Shown: positions 11,770-24,100, counted from the first letter of the stretch. The stretch: DNA of 64,000 nt from Psoroptes ovis (GCA_002943765.1 PQWQ01000003.1:1178001-1242000), one strand, 5' to 3'. Program-made: numbers and translations. The notes: generated by a model from the sequence alone, not told the origin.

Positions 11770-14436
11770 ATGGAAGAAGTCAAAAAGCAATTAAGAATAA
11801 TAAGAAGAAATATTACAAAAGGCATTAACAACAATTTTGAATTAGAAAAAGCGCAAGATCTAAAGACAAAGATGTTGGAATTGAATGATCAATTATTGGA
11901 TTTATATATCGCCAGTGATGAAGAAATTTCTTTAGAAAATGAAATGAAAATGGATTATTATAAAGAAAAAATAGATAAATTTATTAAAGCTAAAACAAAA
12001 GAAGACAGTGTCAATCCTGATGATGAAAATAATGATAATACCAATCAAACAAATGGAATTAATAATAATTTGAATCAAACAAATGATAATAACACAAATG
12101 TTGAACAAAATCCACCAGTGGCAAGTCATCAGCCAGTACAAGAAGCAAGTCACAGCGTAACATCGAATCAACAAGAAATAAGATCATCTGAATCCATCAA
12201 CCAAGTCATCAACATAAATGAAATTCCAAAATTCTCCGGTAAATATATAGATTGGTATACATTCAAGAATCTTGCCAAGCCCATGATCAACAACAGCAAC
12301 ATAAGCGAAATTCGAGCAAAGAATTTCCTGGTCCAATCACTTGACGAAGTATCTAAACGTAAAGTAATGCGATTACTTAATTCCAACGCATCTTTGAATG
12401 AATTGTGGAATAAATTGGAACAAGAATATGAAGATGAAGAAAAATTTCTGAATGAATGTAGACATGAGCTATCCAAATGTCCACAAGTTAGAAATGAAAA
12501 TGATATCGTTGGATTAAGATCGGTCAAGTTAGCAGGCGAAGCAGTCCTCGCTGCAATCGAAAGCTTCGACAACATAAATAAAATGACAGAAGGTACAATG
12601 ATCGATTCAATTGCTGAAAAATTCTATTACCGCGGTAACCGCGAAATAAGTGGTAAATCAAAATCATTTAGAGATGCGATCGAAAAAATACAAGAAATGT
12701 ACGATGAAGCTGAAAGATTCGCTAGAAAACGACCACAACAAACAGAAGCAAGACCACCAGCGACAGAAATTCGCCGTGCATCAATCAACATGATAAACAA
12801 CAACAGCAGAATTCGATGCAATTTTTGTGATCAAGAACATCAATCAATAAATTGTCCACATTTGAGCAATCCAGATTGGATCGTAACTAAAATCAGACAA
12901 AACAGATTATGCACTAAATGTATCAAACCAGGTCATTGGGCACGTGACTGTAGATCAAACATTGTGTGTTCAATTTGTAGCTATGGTCATTCATCTTGTC
13001 TTCACGAAGCTGTACTAAGAATGAGTCCGACAAACAATCGATCAGCTCCAACACCACCAAGAGAAATTCACAACGAAGCATCGGCAGCAACAAATAATAC
13101 AGCAGCAATCACATCCGCAAGCATAAGAGATGTTCATTCATCAGTAACAGCAGCACCGAACCAAGTATCAGCAAATTATCCAAATGCCAGTTCCATCAAT
13201 ACAAATACTGAATCAGCAACCAATCAAAGCGCATTCATTTCAGCCTTTGATATAAAAGAAGTAGCTACAAATCAAGTCGCAGCAATTTCCAACGTTGAAA
13301 ATAATCCAATTGAAATAAAAATAATAGGCATTCAAAATTCAGATCGTCCAGTTCTGATTGGTGAATACAAAGAAGAAGAAGTAGAAATTTTGCTTGATTC
13401 CGGCTCAAAAGCTAGCTTAATAAGTTCTTGTTTAATTAGTGATGAACCAACATTCCCAACATCAGCAATAGAAATCATTACTCCAGTGGATACTTCTTTA
13501 AAACAGACTATAGATCGTGGTATCAATATTAAGTTCACAAAAGATTCAACCAGTTGTGAATTAATGGCTAGAATATTTGATTCAAATCAAAAATTGATAA
13601 TCATTGGTACTGATTATAAATACAAATTCTTTAGTCCAAGACCGAAAGTATTATATTTTAACACTGTGTTTGGCAAAGTAAAAATTGTAAGCTCAACTTT
13701 TAAGAATTCAGATTTGAAATGTATCGAAGAACATTGTTTGAATCCTAAAGCTGAAGAAAGCATTAGCAATCAAAACATTACTAGTATTAATCATGACAAA
13801 ACCGACTCGACAGATATTAGCATTAAACCGATTGCCATCGACGAATCAAAAAATAATAATCGTACTTCAAAATTTGAAGTCAGTATCATAAACACCAGTC
13901 AAGAATCAAATTATTCAGAACAGCTTAGTCAACCTCGAAATATTTCAAAGCCACAATTAGTTGAACATCAAGAGTCAAATTTTGATTTCAGTCAAAAAAT
14001 GAAGAACACAAAATCAACAAATATCAATGAATCAAAAGATGAATATGATCGCATAAGCAGAATGTTTCAAGTCAAAATAAACAAAAGTCCTAATTGTGCA
14101 TTTGAAGTTAGCACCATTAATACCCGACAATCATCAATCAATCAAGAAAAATTTGAACATCCTAAAAATTCATCTGAAATAACAAAATTTGAAGAATATC
14201 AACATCCTAATGTGGATTCTAGCTTTAATTTGGATAAAAGTCATGAACATATACAACATGGAATGAATATTGACAAATCAAGAGCACCAATAGTTTACGA
14301 TGACAATTCATACAAGAACAAGTTTAATAATAATGAATTTGCTCCAGTTAAGATCAAGAAAAACGATTGTGAATATAATAAATTAATCAGAAGATATCTA
14401 ATTGTTCCTCGGCCCGAGAATGTTGTGAAAATTTAA
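11770..14436 (+). CDS. Gag-aspartic protease polyprotein of element 1
   Basis: It encodes 888 aa from an ATG in good context (A at -3, G at +4). In order: a charged helical N-terminus (1-70); an N/Q-rich linker (80-145); a Gag core starting IPKFSGKYIDW at about residue 152 and running to about 300, similar in layout to DUF1759; three zinc motifs, C350-X2-C-X3-H-X4-C, a classic CCHC knuckle at C381/C384/H389/C394, and a third starting at C400/C403/H407; a T/S/N-rich linker; and a retroviral-type protease with the DSGS active site at D543 and a distal IIIGTD motif near 612. The tail (640-888) is N/S/K-rich and contains two related blocks starting FEVSIINT (702) and FEVSTINT (778). The last six codons and the stop lie inside the 3' LTR. 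No pol domains follow. In family terms the product would form virus-like particles around the element RNA and process itself; that role is inferred. Confidence 0.9.
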   Translation: MEEVKKQLRIIRRNITKGINNNFELEKAQDLKTKMLELNDQLLDLYIASDEEISLENEMKMDYYKEKIDKFIKAKTKEDSVNPDDENNDNTNQTNGINNNLNQTNDNNTNVEQNPPVASHQPVQEASHSVTSNQQEIRSSESINQVININEIPKFSGKYIDWYTFKNLAKPMINNSNISEIRAKNFLVQSLDEVSKRKVMRLLNSNASLNELWNKLEQEYEDEEKFLNECRHELSKCPQVRNENDIVGLRSVKLAGEAVLAAIESFDNINKMTEGTMIDSIAEKFYYRGNREISGKSKSFRDAIEKIQEMYDEAERFARKRPQQTEARPPATEIRRASINMINNNSRIRCNFCDQEHQSINCPHLSNPDWIVTKIRQNRLCTKCIKPGHWARDCRSNIVCSICSYGHSSCLHEAVLRMSPTNNRSAPTPPREIHNEASAATNNTAAITSASIRDVHSSVTAAPNQVSANYPNASSINTNTESATNQSAFISAFDIKEVATNQVAAISNVENNPIEIKIIGIQNSDRPVLIGEYKEEEVEILLDSGSKASLISSCLISDEPTFPTSAIEIITPVDTSLKQTIDRGINIKFTKDSTSCELMARIFDSNQKLIIIGTDYKYKFFSPRPKVLYFNTVFGKVKIVSSTFKNSDLKCIEEHCLNPKAEESISNQNITSINHDKTDSTDISIKPIAIDESKNNNRTSKFEVSIINTSQESNYSEQLSQPRNISKPQLVEHQESNFDFSQKMKNTKSTNINESKDEYDRISRMFQVKINKSPNCAFEVSTINTRQSSINQEKFEHPKNSSEITKFEEYQHPNVDSSFNLDKSHEHIQHGMNIDKSRAPIVYDDNSYKNKFNNNEFAPVKIKKNDCEYNKLIRRYLIVPRPENVVKI
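14408..14418. repeat. GC-rich inverted repeat abutting the 3' LTR
   Basis: The arms ctcgg and ccgag are separated by one base and end two bases before the 3' LTR, where a polypurine tract is normally found. It lies within the ORF. Confidence 0.6.
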
Positions 14437-14799
14437 GTTAAAAAATTGGTTACGTTCTTTATGAATTTCACGATTAAAATTCCATAGAAAAAGTTCTAGA
14501 AAAAACGGTTGTAAAAAGCACATGTCAAAAAGTTCGATTAACAACCGTCCACAAAAAAATTAAAGAATTAAGTTAAAAATTGATTGTAATAGTTTGAATA
14601 GTTTTAATTAATGTAGAACAACAAATGATTGTAAGCTTTTCCATTTTTTGTAATAATGCTTGAATAATTTGTAATCCTTTTTATAAATTTAGCAATAAAA
14701 TTGATAGTTATTGATGGTTTTGAATTGATTAATTGATTTAAAATTGATGTTTTGGATTGATTCGGAACCTTTAATGAAAAACCAGTCGTTTTCATTACA
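14421..14799 (+). repeat. 3' LTR of element 1
   Basis: Identical to the 5' copy. Its first 16 bases complete the element ORF, with the TAA at 14434-14436. It is followed by the tcccaa duplication. Confidence 0.93.
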
Positions 14800-14805
14800 T
14801 CCCAA
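14800..14805. repeat. target-site duplication, right copy (tcccaa)
   Basis: Exact match to 11226-11231. Confidence 0.85.
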
Positions 14806-17421
14806 TTTACAAGAACCTAAAACCAAACAAAGAGAGAATTATTGAAAATGCATTTTTTTATTCCGAAATATTATTTATTCACCACACACACACACACACA
14901 CCGACACATTTTTGCACCGAAATACCGAACAATTTAAATGTATTTCAGGTTTCTGTGTGTGTTTGTGTGTGTTTTCGTAGTATTTTCCCGAAATAGAACA
15001 TTGTACCGACAAAGTTGAATTTTTATTTGATTTTATTATTGAAAAATCGAAATTGTACATTTTCAGAAATATTACCAACAACAGTGTCGGTGTGTATTTT
15101 GTAATATTTTTCCGTAATAACAAATGACAAAATAGTAATAAAAAAATGAAATGAAACAAACGTGTTTTAAGCCGATAAGACCAAAATATGAAATTCGTTT
15201 CATTTCAGTGCGATTTTTTTCTTCGATTCAATTATTTACCATGAAATTTATTGGCAATTACTTTTGTCAATTCTTTGTACAGAATGAATCCTATCGGTGA
15301 ATTCAATTGATGCAAAAAAAAACAAAGAAATAAATTCCAAGGTAATTTGTATTCCGCATATTTGCGACACATTTATATCTTCAATTATTATCATTCGGTT
15401 TGATACTTTTGTTTGTTCGTTCAAAATTGAAATAAATTGTTCGTTAATTTCATATTTTTGCCGAAATATCATGTGATATTTAAGGCTAATGTTTGTTTTT
15501 TGCTCAGATTTTATCGGAAAAAAGCAAAATATTGCTTGAAGCTTGTGTAAAATATCAAAGGGTAGCAGCAACAACTACAATTTCACATTCATAATCAATT
15601 TTCAAATCCATCGTTTTGTTTTGTTGTTGCTATTTTATTTGATATTATAATAATGAAAATAATGATAAAAATAGAGTCATACTCTCCAAAAAACCACGAG
15701 TGTTTGTTTCCTTTTTTTTGACGTCGTTGATATTTATTTCAACCCTTTCAATGTGTAACAATGAATCGATTCAAAAAAAAAATTCAGTGCAATTTTTTTC
15801 GGTGCACTTAATCATATTGTATCATTTTGAATCGATTAATCAATTTTATTCAAAGAACACAGCGACGAAAAAAAAAATTAATTAATTAACAATTTTCATC
15901 AATATTTAATCAAGTTTCATTCTTCAGAAGCTTGAATCTTTTTGAACAAAATTCAATTTGTTTGATGAAATTGTTCCTGAATCAGGTTTCATTTTTGCTG
16001 CTTGATTTCATTACAGGAATATTGTAATTGAAAATATGAAAATCTGTTCTTTTTTTCGGGGATTTTGTTATTATAATTGAAAAAAAACGAATTTATATTT
16101 ACAATTTATGAAATTTTATGAGCTTATCATTATTATTGTTATTGTTTGCATTATTAATTACATTATTTTACAAACATTATTATTCTGTTTATATTCAAAC
16201 AACAACAATTTTCTACCGCATTTAATTTAATATATTCAATATGTTCGTTTTTGATACCGGGAAAACAATATTCTCAAATTATTTAAATAAAAAACACCAG
16301 TAACAAATAACAAAGTTTATAATAGAATAATGTATTTTTTTTTCAATAATGAATTTTTCAATTTTCCTGTCTATTCCATGTTTCAAAGGTTTATATTGAT
16401 GAACACATTCAATTTAGTTAAATGAAAATCATAACTTATACAGACATATTTTGCATATAAATACATCGAGAATATATTCTCTCATATTAATCGATTTTAA
16501 TTCCATTTAAATCATTATTTTTTTCACTATTCCTATGAATTATGAAATATATTCACTCGTTTAAATCAATATACATTAAACAAGTGCAAAATTTTTGTTT
16601 ATTTTTATTACGAAAAATTTTGCATTATCTGTAATCATATATCTATGATGATGAAGCCTTTTTACCCAAAATATGAAAAAAATAAATACATAAAGAAAAT
16701 TAGGTTTTAATTTATTTTTTCCATTAAAAGAATAAAGAGGAAAAATTTAATTTCTTTGAACATGAAATAGTAATTTAAAGCTTTTTGCTTGCTATTCTCA
16801 TTTAAAAACATTGAAAAATGCAACAACAACAACAAGAAGAAAAAACCCTACAAACCCTTGCCGAAAGAACTGACAAGAACACGTTGAAAAAAAAATGAAT
16901 AATGTCCGGAATTTAATGATATTGAATGTTTGAAATTATAACACAATGAAAATAATGAAATACGTATGTTTGAATTACATTCAAAGTACATTAAAACATG
17001 AATAATGTTGAACATATTCGGTAAACACACACACGCACACATGCGTATGCATCTGCATTTACCGGCAAAAATGGCGTAAAAATTTAATTTTTCGAAATTC
17101 TAAAGAATCGAAAATTTAAAGAAAATTAAATTCTCATCATTTTCGTTAATGCACGTAGCATATTGAATGTATTCATTCCGGGTAGAAACCGGTATTTGCA
17201 GCAGAGAATAAAAATTACATTATCCTTATAAAATGAAATTCTTGAATTTAATGAACAAAGCCTCAATTGTATTCATGTAAAATTGTGTAAAATAAGATTT
17301 TCGTAATCAATTTTAAAATTTTTTTTTTCAACGTGAATTACGGGATTTTTCATTAAATTTTTAGGATCATTTTGTCAAAAGAAAATAAATTGTATTCAAA
17401 TAAATTCAAATCTAAGCGAAC

Positions 17422-17452
<31 letters not shown>

Positions 17453-17474
17453 AATGATAAATGAATCTGAAGCT
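14806..17474. other. AT-rich non-coding stretch
   Basis: No supportable gene. It includes (AC)n at 14882-14902 and an A29 homopolymer at 17422-17450. The frames around 14875-15574 on the minus strand are within chance expectation and are not called. Confidence 0.6.
17422..17450. repeat. A29 homopolymer
   Basis: Twenty-nine A residues on the plus strand, just beyond the 3' end of the spliced model at 17475-18162. On that gene's strand it is a T-tract, so it is not a retroposed poly(A) tail of that gene. Confidence 0.95.
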
Positions 17475-18162
17475 TTATTTATTTAATTTCATTGAAATTT
17501 TCACCGAAAAATAGAATAAAAATTCAGGTGAAATTTCATACGATAGAGAATGGAGCCCGAAATCATCTTTCAATTTGGTTAAAACATTCTTTGATTGTAT
17601 GACTAATATATAAACGAAATATTCCAAAGAGTAATTCAATAGCTCTAGCTGTTTTTTGCCATTGTTTCCAGTTAATTCCCTGGTAGGAATCGTCGATTCA
17701 ATGCAATATATTATGAAGAGCACAAACCATTTAATCGTTGCCCAAATACGAAAAACAAACGATGAAGCAGAAAAAAAATCGATTAGTAAATTGAAATTGA
17801 ACTGCACAGGGGCCAAAAAAGGATTCACATGTCTTCAAAACAAATAAATGAAATATAAAAAATTTGAAATGAAAACATTTTCAAAATGAAAAAGAAAAAT
17901 CGATAGATTTCAATTTGATTTTGCCCACATTTTTATTGATTTGAAAATACCTGGTAAAAATCTGTTTGAGGGTTTTCTATTTTCATTTGAAAAATAGCTC
18001 CGATACTCCTGGAAATTTGGAAATTTTGAAATTCTAAAAAAAAATTCCATTCGAAATTTGAAATTTTCTACTCCGGTCTCTCCGGTTTTCACTTCGTTCA
18101 AAATGATTTAGAAGCCTTCAGTATTCCGACTACCTGCTTCGTTGGGTATTCGCGGCTTCCAT
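17475..18162 (-). CDS. predicted three-exon gene, small membrane-like protein
   Basis: The model is complement(join(17475..17801, 17951..18008, 18134..18162)), 414 nt and 137 aa. Exon 1 starts at an ATG (MEAANTQRS) and ends AAGCAG|GTAGTC. Exon 2 is bounded by tttccag| and ACCAG|GTATTT. Exon 3 follows a strong pyrimidine tract ending cccctgtgcag and runs 108 codons to TAA, with an overlapping AATAAA signal. The introns are 125 and 149 bp, and both junctions keep one frame (phase 2, then phase 0). Exon 3 has hydrophobic segments around WFVLFIIYCIE and YFVYILVIQ. The gene may extend upstream of the chosen ATG, and minus-strand sequence near 18874-19062 could hold another exon. I do not recognise it. 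An arthropod gustatory-receptor-like C-terminus is one weak possibility, but the usual terminal motif is absent. Confidence 0.4.
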
Positions 18163-21100
18163 AATAAATGCTAATACTGATGAATCAATCAAAATTTGCC
18201 GGTTTCTATTTATTTATTTATTTATTCTTTTATTTTCGTTCTTCTTCATCTAAATTGACAAAATAAAATCTTTTTTTTTTCACGAAAATAAAAAAGTTTA
18301 CCATAAGGATTTTATGTGATTTTGTTTCATCGAAAAATTTAGATCTAAATTGAAATTTTCATTTTATTTTATTTTGTTTTTAGTTTTATTTATTCTGAAA
18401 AGTATTAAAAGTTTTTATTTTATTTTTTTTTTTGTCAGAGTATTCATTGGTTTATTTGAATTTTATTTTATTCTTTTTTATTTTTCAATTTTATTTTCAA
18501 AAATAAACTTTTTTTCTTTGACAAAATAATTTTCACTTTATTCATCCATCAATTGCAATGAGCCGAAATCATCTATTTATAAGATGAACACACACACACA
18601 CACACACATATCTATCAAGAATATCTTGCTCTAATATCTTCGAGAATGAATGAAAATGAATGAATAAAAAAAAATCTATCAAAGTATCTATTTCACTTGT
18701 GAAATTTTTCATTTCAGGGGAAAAAATAAATAAAAGTTTCAATTTTCACATGAATATTCAAACAAATTGAATTTTCTCAAAGATTCTCTATTCGCCTAAA
18801 AAAAAAAATTCGATATCACATTTTCAATAAAGGAAGAAAAAACATTGAAAATGATTTTGATCATAAAAGTTTGTCACAAAAATTTTTTTAGAGCATTGAT
18901 CATTGTATATATTAAGAATTTAAATGAAACGAATGATGAAAGCGAAAAGTTTTCAGCAAAAATAACTCTAATTTGAATGAGAAATTCAATGAATTTCTTT
19001 GCCCAATTCTTCCTTGAACAGTGCTTTGTTCCTATTAATATTTTCCAATGATTCTGTTTCATTTCTCTCGAATGAAAATTTTAATGATTTTGACAATTTA
19101 TTTTGTCATCATTGGCCGATGAATAAAAATAATAATAAAATGAAAAAAATGGCCAACAAATTGCAAATCGCCAATTGCCATTTGCAATTTGTAAATTTCA
19201 AAAATTTGTCCATCCATCCATTGTCCATTTTCTATTTTCGGTCGTCTACGTTTGGCCACCGACCGAAATAATTTTCTATGAAATGAACCAGAAAATAAAT
19301 TTTGAAAAAAAATAAATTGAATAATAATAATTCAATATTCAATACAATCATTGAAAACAAGAAACAAAAACGAAAATGAAAAAACAGATTTCAATTTACA
19401 AAAATTTATAAAATTTTCTGTGTGTTTATATTTATTATATATTTTTCCCAAAATTTAATGATCCAATCGATTTTGAATTTTTTTTCAAAAATTTCGTCAA
19501 TTTCAATCAAAATTTTATATTATTCTGGTACCAGAATGTTTACCGAATAGAAATTCAGTCATTTTTTTAAAAAAATTTATTCTTCTGAGGGTAGCCTTAT
19601 TTTAGCGGCAGCAGGCAATGTTTACTCAATGTTCTGCATTTGTTTGTCGCCGTAATTGCCGGCCGGCCAATGATTTCAAAATTTGAAATTTAAAATTTAA
19701 AATTTTGATTTGATTTGATTTGATTTAGATATAAAATCCTAGAAATTTTTCAATGTAATTTTATTTGATTTTCTTTATGTTTTTTTTATTTTTACAAACA
19801 AATAACATTACAAAATGTACAAAACAAACGAATGAAAATTGAATTTACCAAAATAAATTTTTACCGAATTTGTCAACATTTTCTTGTTCTTGTATCAGCC
19901 AAAATGTGATTTCATTTCGGCTCATTTTTTCTGTTCTGTATAAAAAAAATAGACCAGATTTGAAATAGATTTCAGCAACAAACACGAAGAAATTGAATAA
20001 TGTCTACACACACACAAATACTATCGGCTTTTCTTCGGGTTAGACATTTTGTTTTTCTCCGGTTTTTTTTTGATTTAATTTTTTCATCACCAATATTTGA
20101 ATTGTTTCTTTCTGTGCGATTCGCTTTGGTTTTTTTTTCGAAATTTTTTTCGATTTGATTTGATGATTTTGATTCGCGTGATTAGTTTGTTTATTTATTT
20201 ATTTTTATTTCAATTCGTTTCGATTTTTCAATCAGACAAATCAATGGTAATGAAAATCAAATAATAATAAAAACATTGAATGAATCAGTCGATAAGCAAG
20301 CGAAAAAGTCGATAAAATATTTTATTGCGTCTTTGATTTGATTTCGGTTTCTTGTTGATGGTTATAACCACCGAAAACCAAGAATCCATAAACAAAAAAT
20401 CAAATCAAATTTAATTTCTGCTCGAAAATTCCCATTCAGAAGCAGCAAATGGTAACAATTCTTGAGATCTTCGTGTGTGTATGGAGAAAATTTCGAAACT
20501 CTGATCTAAATTTTTAATTTTGATTTGAATTTTCATCAAGATTTTATTGTTTTGCTTTCTCTCTACGAGATTGTATTGAATTCAATCGAAAAATTGAATC
20601 ATTTTCAAGTATTTGTAACAATTTTTTGATTTTCATTTGTGTTCAATTCATTAATAATAATAATATTTTTATTATCATCTTGAATATAAATGATAATAAA
20701 TGGCGGTTTTTCATTTTATTTCATTTCAATTTTCTTACATTGCTTCATTTCAAAATAATTCTATTAATAATAATTGAAATACACACACACACAGACACAC
20801 AGAAGAAAAGATAAGATCAATGAAATTTTTTTTGATTTAATGTGTTAATCTTATTTGATGGGAATTTATTTATTTATAATTTTATATGTTTATTTCTATT
20901 TCTATTATTCAATATTTTCTGTTTTAATTTGAATTTTATACGATTTGAATTATTTGTTTTTTATTTTTAATTTATTTTGTGTTTTATTATTTTTATTTTG
21001 TTGATTTGAAATTTCCAAATACATAAAATTGTATTAAATGTGTATGTTTGACCTAATAAAAATTTCAATGAAATTTTTTAATTTGAATAAGGTCAATGGC

Positions 21101-24100
21101 TGATGGTCAAATTTTCGGTTCGTTTGTTTCAAATGATGAACAAATTTGTAGCTCGAAAATTGTCAAGAATCTATTTTTTCGAGTCTCTTCTTTCGATATA
21201 TTTTCTGTATAAGAATATCTGGCCATTCATTTCTCGATCATTCGATGCTGTTGTCGCTGCTGGCCATCTATTATTCAATCTAAAATTTTCGATCCATTTT
21301 GCGTCTCTTTAATATTTTGCATTCAATTTAATCGATCCATCATTCATTAATGCAATCACATTTACCCAAAAAAATGCAAATATTTGATAAAGAAATTCCA
21401 TATTTGTAGATAAATTAGCCAAGATAAGAGTATATTATTACCTACACACACACACACAAACATAACACCTGTCCAAATGTTAATCTATTCATCATTTTTT
21501 TTTTTTTTTTGGTTATTATAATTTAACAATTGTTAGATTGTCAAAAAGAAAAGAGGAAAAAGCTAAATATTTAGTAAAATTTCATTAATTTTTAATAATA
21601 TTTGAAACATATTTCCTTCATTGTTTTCATATTCTTGAAAATTATCGAAAAATTATCATTATGAATTATTATTATTGCCATTATTATTAATAATATTCAT
21701 CAATCTTGTATGATATCACTCATTTTATTTTATTTGAATGAATGAATGAATGATGTATTTTAATCTAAGCCCGAGAAAAAAACAATAATAAAAATCATTT
21801 TTAAATGGAAACCGGATATCTTTTAGTTTTATTTTTATTCTCATTTTTTTCTTTGAGATATATTCTAGCATTGCTTGCATTGTTGTGTGTTATCGAAATA
21901 TGAAAATTTTGAAAATGTATTTCACATACACACACCAACACTATGACACATGTGATCTATCTATCTGAATGCAATATTTTCACTTGATTATAATATCATT
22001 TTGTCCAATCTTACAACAGCGAACAACAATAACAAAAGATGATGACCACTTTTTGAAAGCTGAAATATGAATGGAAATATCTGGATTGAAAAATATGAAA
22101 AAAATGAAAAACTCATCATCAAAAGTGAATTTTTCTTTTTTTTTTCATTTCATATATTAAATATTCAATGAGCTAAACAATGATTATGTTGATGTTGTTT
22201 TTGTTGTTGTCGTTGCTGTTGTTGATGATGATGATGATGATGATGGTCAAATATGAAAATATCAGCTATGAAAATTCTCAAAACATTCATTCATTCAATC
22301 ATTCAATGATTATGATGGATTGGATGAATTTTTTTAAATATATTCGTCCATTTTGTTGTTGTTGTTGCTGTTGCTGTTGGTCATATATGAAAATCTTTGT
22401 ATTATTAAAGAGGAGTAAGAGAGGAATATTTTTCAAATTTTATTCATTTTTGAAATTATTATTTCCAATATTATTAATAATATTCAACCATTTTATAATG
22501 AAATTTTATCATACATAAATTGTCTTTCATTCTACATTATTCGCAATTGTAAATTAGATGAGATAGAGCCTTTTAAACGAAAAAAAAAATCAAATGAAAA
22601 ACCACCAGCGCCATTTTTAAATATTTCAAATAAAAAAGATGAAGACTATCCGACGACGTACGCCGACATATAGTCTTATCATCGTCGTTGATTATGATGT
22701 ATCGAGAGTAAAATTTTCATTTTGCTTTGATAATTTGAATTGAATTAATTTCAATTTTGAAAAAAATAGAAAATTTCAATTGAATTCAATGAATATGAAT
22801 GATGATGTTTAAGGCTCTTGCTGTTGTTATTGGTCTTATTCAGTTTTAGTTAAGCTGATGATAAATAATACATCATCATCATCCTCAAAATAATAATAAT
22901 TACATATTCATAAAGTAATATGTTAGTAAATATAAATTATTTCATACAAACATATAGAAAATAATTTCGCTTCAATTCAACAATAACTAATCAATTTTCG
23001 TTGTAAACTCAAACAAACATATGTTCGAGAAAAAAATATATATCATGGATAAAACTAATCAAATTTTTTTGATAATTTAATTTTTCCATTCATTTCATAC
23101 TTGTACTAATTCTTTTTTTCTTCAATTTAAACATTTTTGACAAGTGTTATCATAATAATAATTTGTATCTAATCATTGATGCTTCGATCAATATATTATT
23201 ATCATCATCAATTGGTGATATTCAATTATTATTGATTTGTCAATAACAATAACACCAATGATGATGATAATAACGATTTTCAATGCAAGAGAAAAAACAA
23301 AAATTTTCAGTCAAAATTCATTTAAAATTGACAGCTACTGTTATTGCCATTCATCGTTGTTATTGCTGTTGATACATAGTTTCAAAGTTTGTGTCTGAAA
23401 TTACAAATAAACGATTTGCATTGAGCAAAAAAAAAAAAAAAGAAACAATTAATCTTAATTTTAAAAACATTGAAACAAATGTAATCATGTATTTCAATGA
23501 AAATTCATACAATGTATTTGAATATATTTGATGTTATTTATGGCTGTAATAATACGAATAATAAAATACGATTAATTATGCTAAGCTAAAGATAATAATT
23601 AAAATTCAAAAAATATTCATAAGAAAAATAATTATTTCCATTGAATTTTATTTTTTGTTCTGTTTTCTACACTCAAAAATTTAATGAGAAATAATTAAAA
23701 TTCAATGAAATTGCCATTTTCAATACTTTGAACACTGCTATTATTTATTCAGTTTTTCAAAAAAATTTTCAAAAGCTTAAATATACACAGATGTATGCAT
23801 ATTATTATGCTACATTATATTGAACATTGTACAGAACAATTAAAGGATTTTGTCAACTGAAATTTTGAAAAAATAAATTTTATGAAAATTGAAAAAAATC
23901 AAAAAAATTTTCAATTCAATGATTATCATTATTATATAATGATGATAATGATAATAGTAATAATTTTCAATGATAATAACAATAATCAGAAAAAATTTTT
24001 ATTTTTATTTTTTTGTTTCGCATCATTATATCAGTTGATTGTTAAATAACTAAAATAATAATAATAATAATGATCTCAAAAAAGATGATGTGGACAATGG

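Larger units (their letters stand above)
11232..14799 (+). mobile_element. Gag-protease-only LTR retroelement (element 1)
   Basis: Two direct repeats of 379 bp (11232-11610 and 14421-14799), identical by eye, flank 2810 bp that hold one intact ORF with Gag and aspartic protease features. The repeats begin TG and end CA. The 6-bp sequence tcccaa directly precedes the left repeat (11226-11231) and directly follows the right one (14800-14805), so this is a real integration event with target-site duplication. There is no reverse transcriptase, RNase H or integrase. No standard TGG-type primer binding site follows the 5' LTR, and no purine tract precedes the 3' LTR. Identical LTRs with an intact ORF point to a recent insertion, presumably mobilised in trans. 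This resembles the Gag-only terminal-repeat elements called TR-GAG in plants. The Gag layout also resembles BEL/Pao (DUF1759/DUF1758-like), so the superfamily is not settled. Confidence 0.9.

Noticed and set aside
11932..13538. Minus-strand frames inside element 1
   Set aside because: Shadows of the plus-strand Gag-protease ORF.
18113..18178. cagtatt ... aatactg inverted ends resembling a small transposon
   Set aside because: The arms are only about 7-8 bp with no duplication, and the interval overlaps a better-supported exon.
22180..22518. Frame rich in poly-L, poly-M and poly-C
   Set aside because: Low-complexity translation of TTG, ATG and TGT repeats.
22642..22677. 8-bp inverted repeat (aagactat ... 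atagtctt) around a CG-rich core
   Set aside because: Short arms and no flanking duplication; could be chance.
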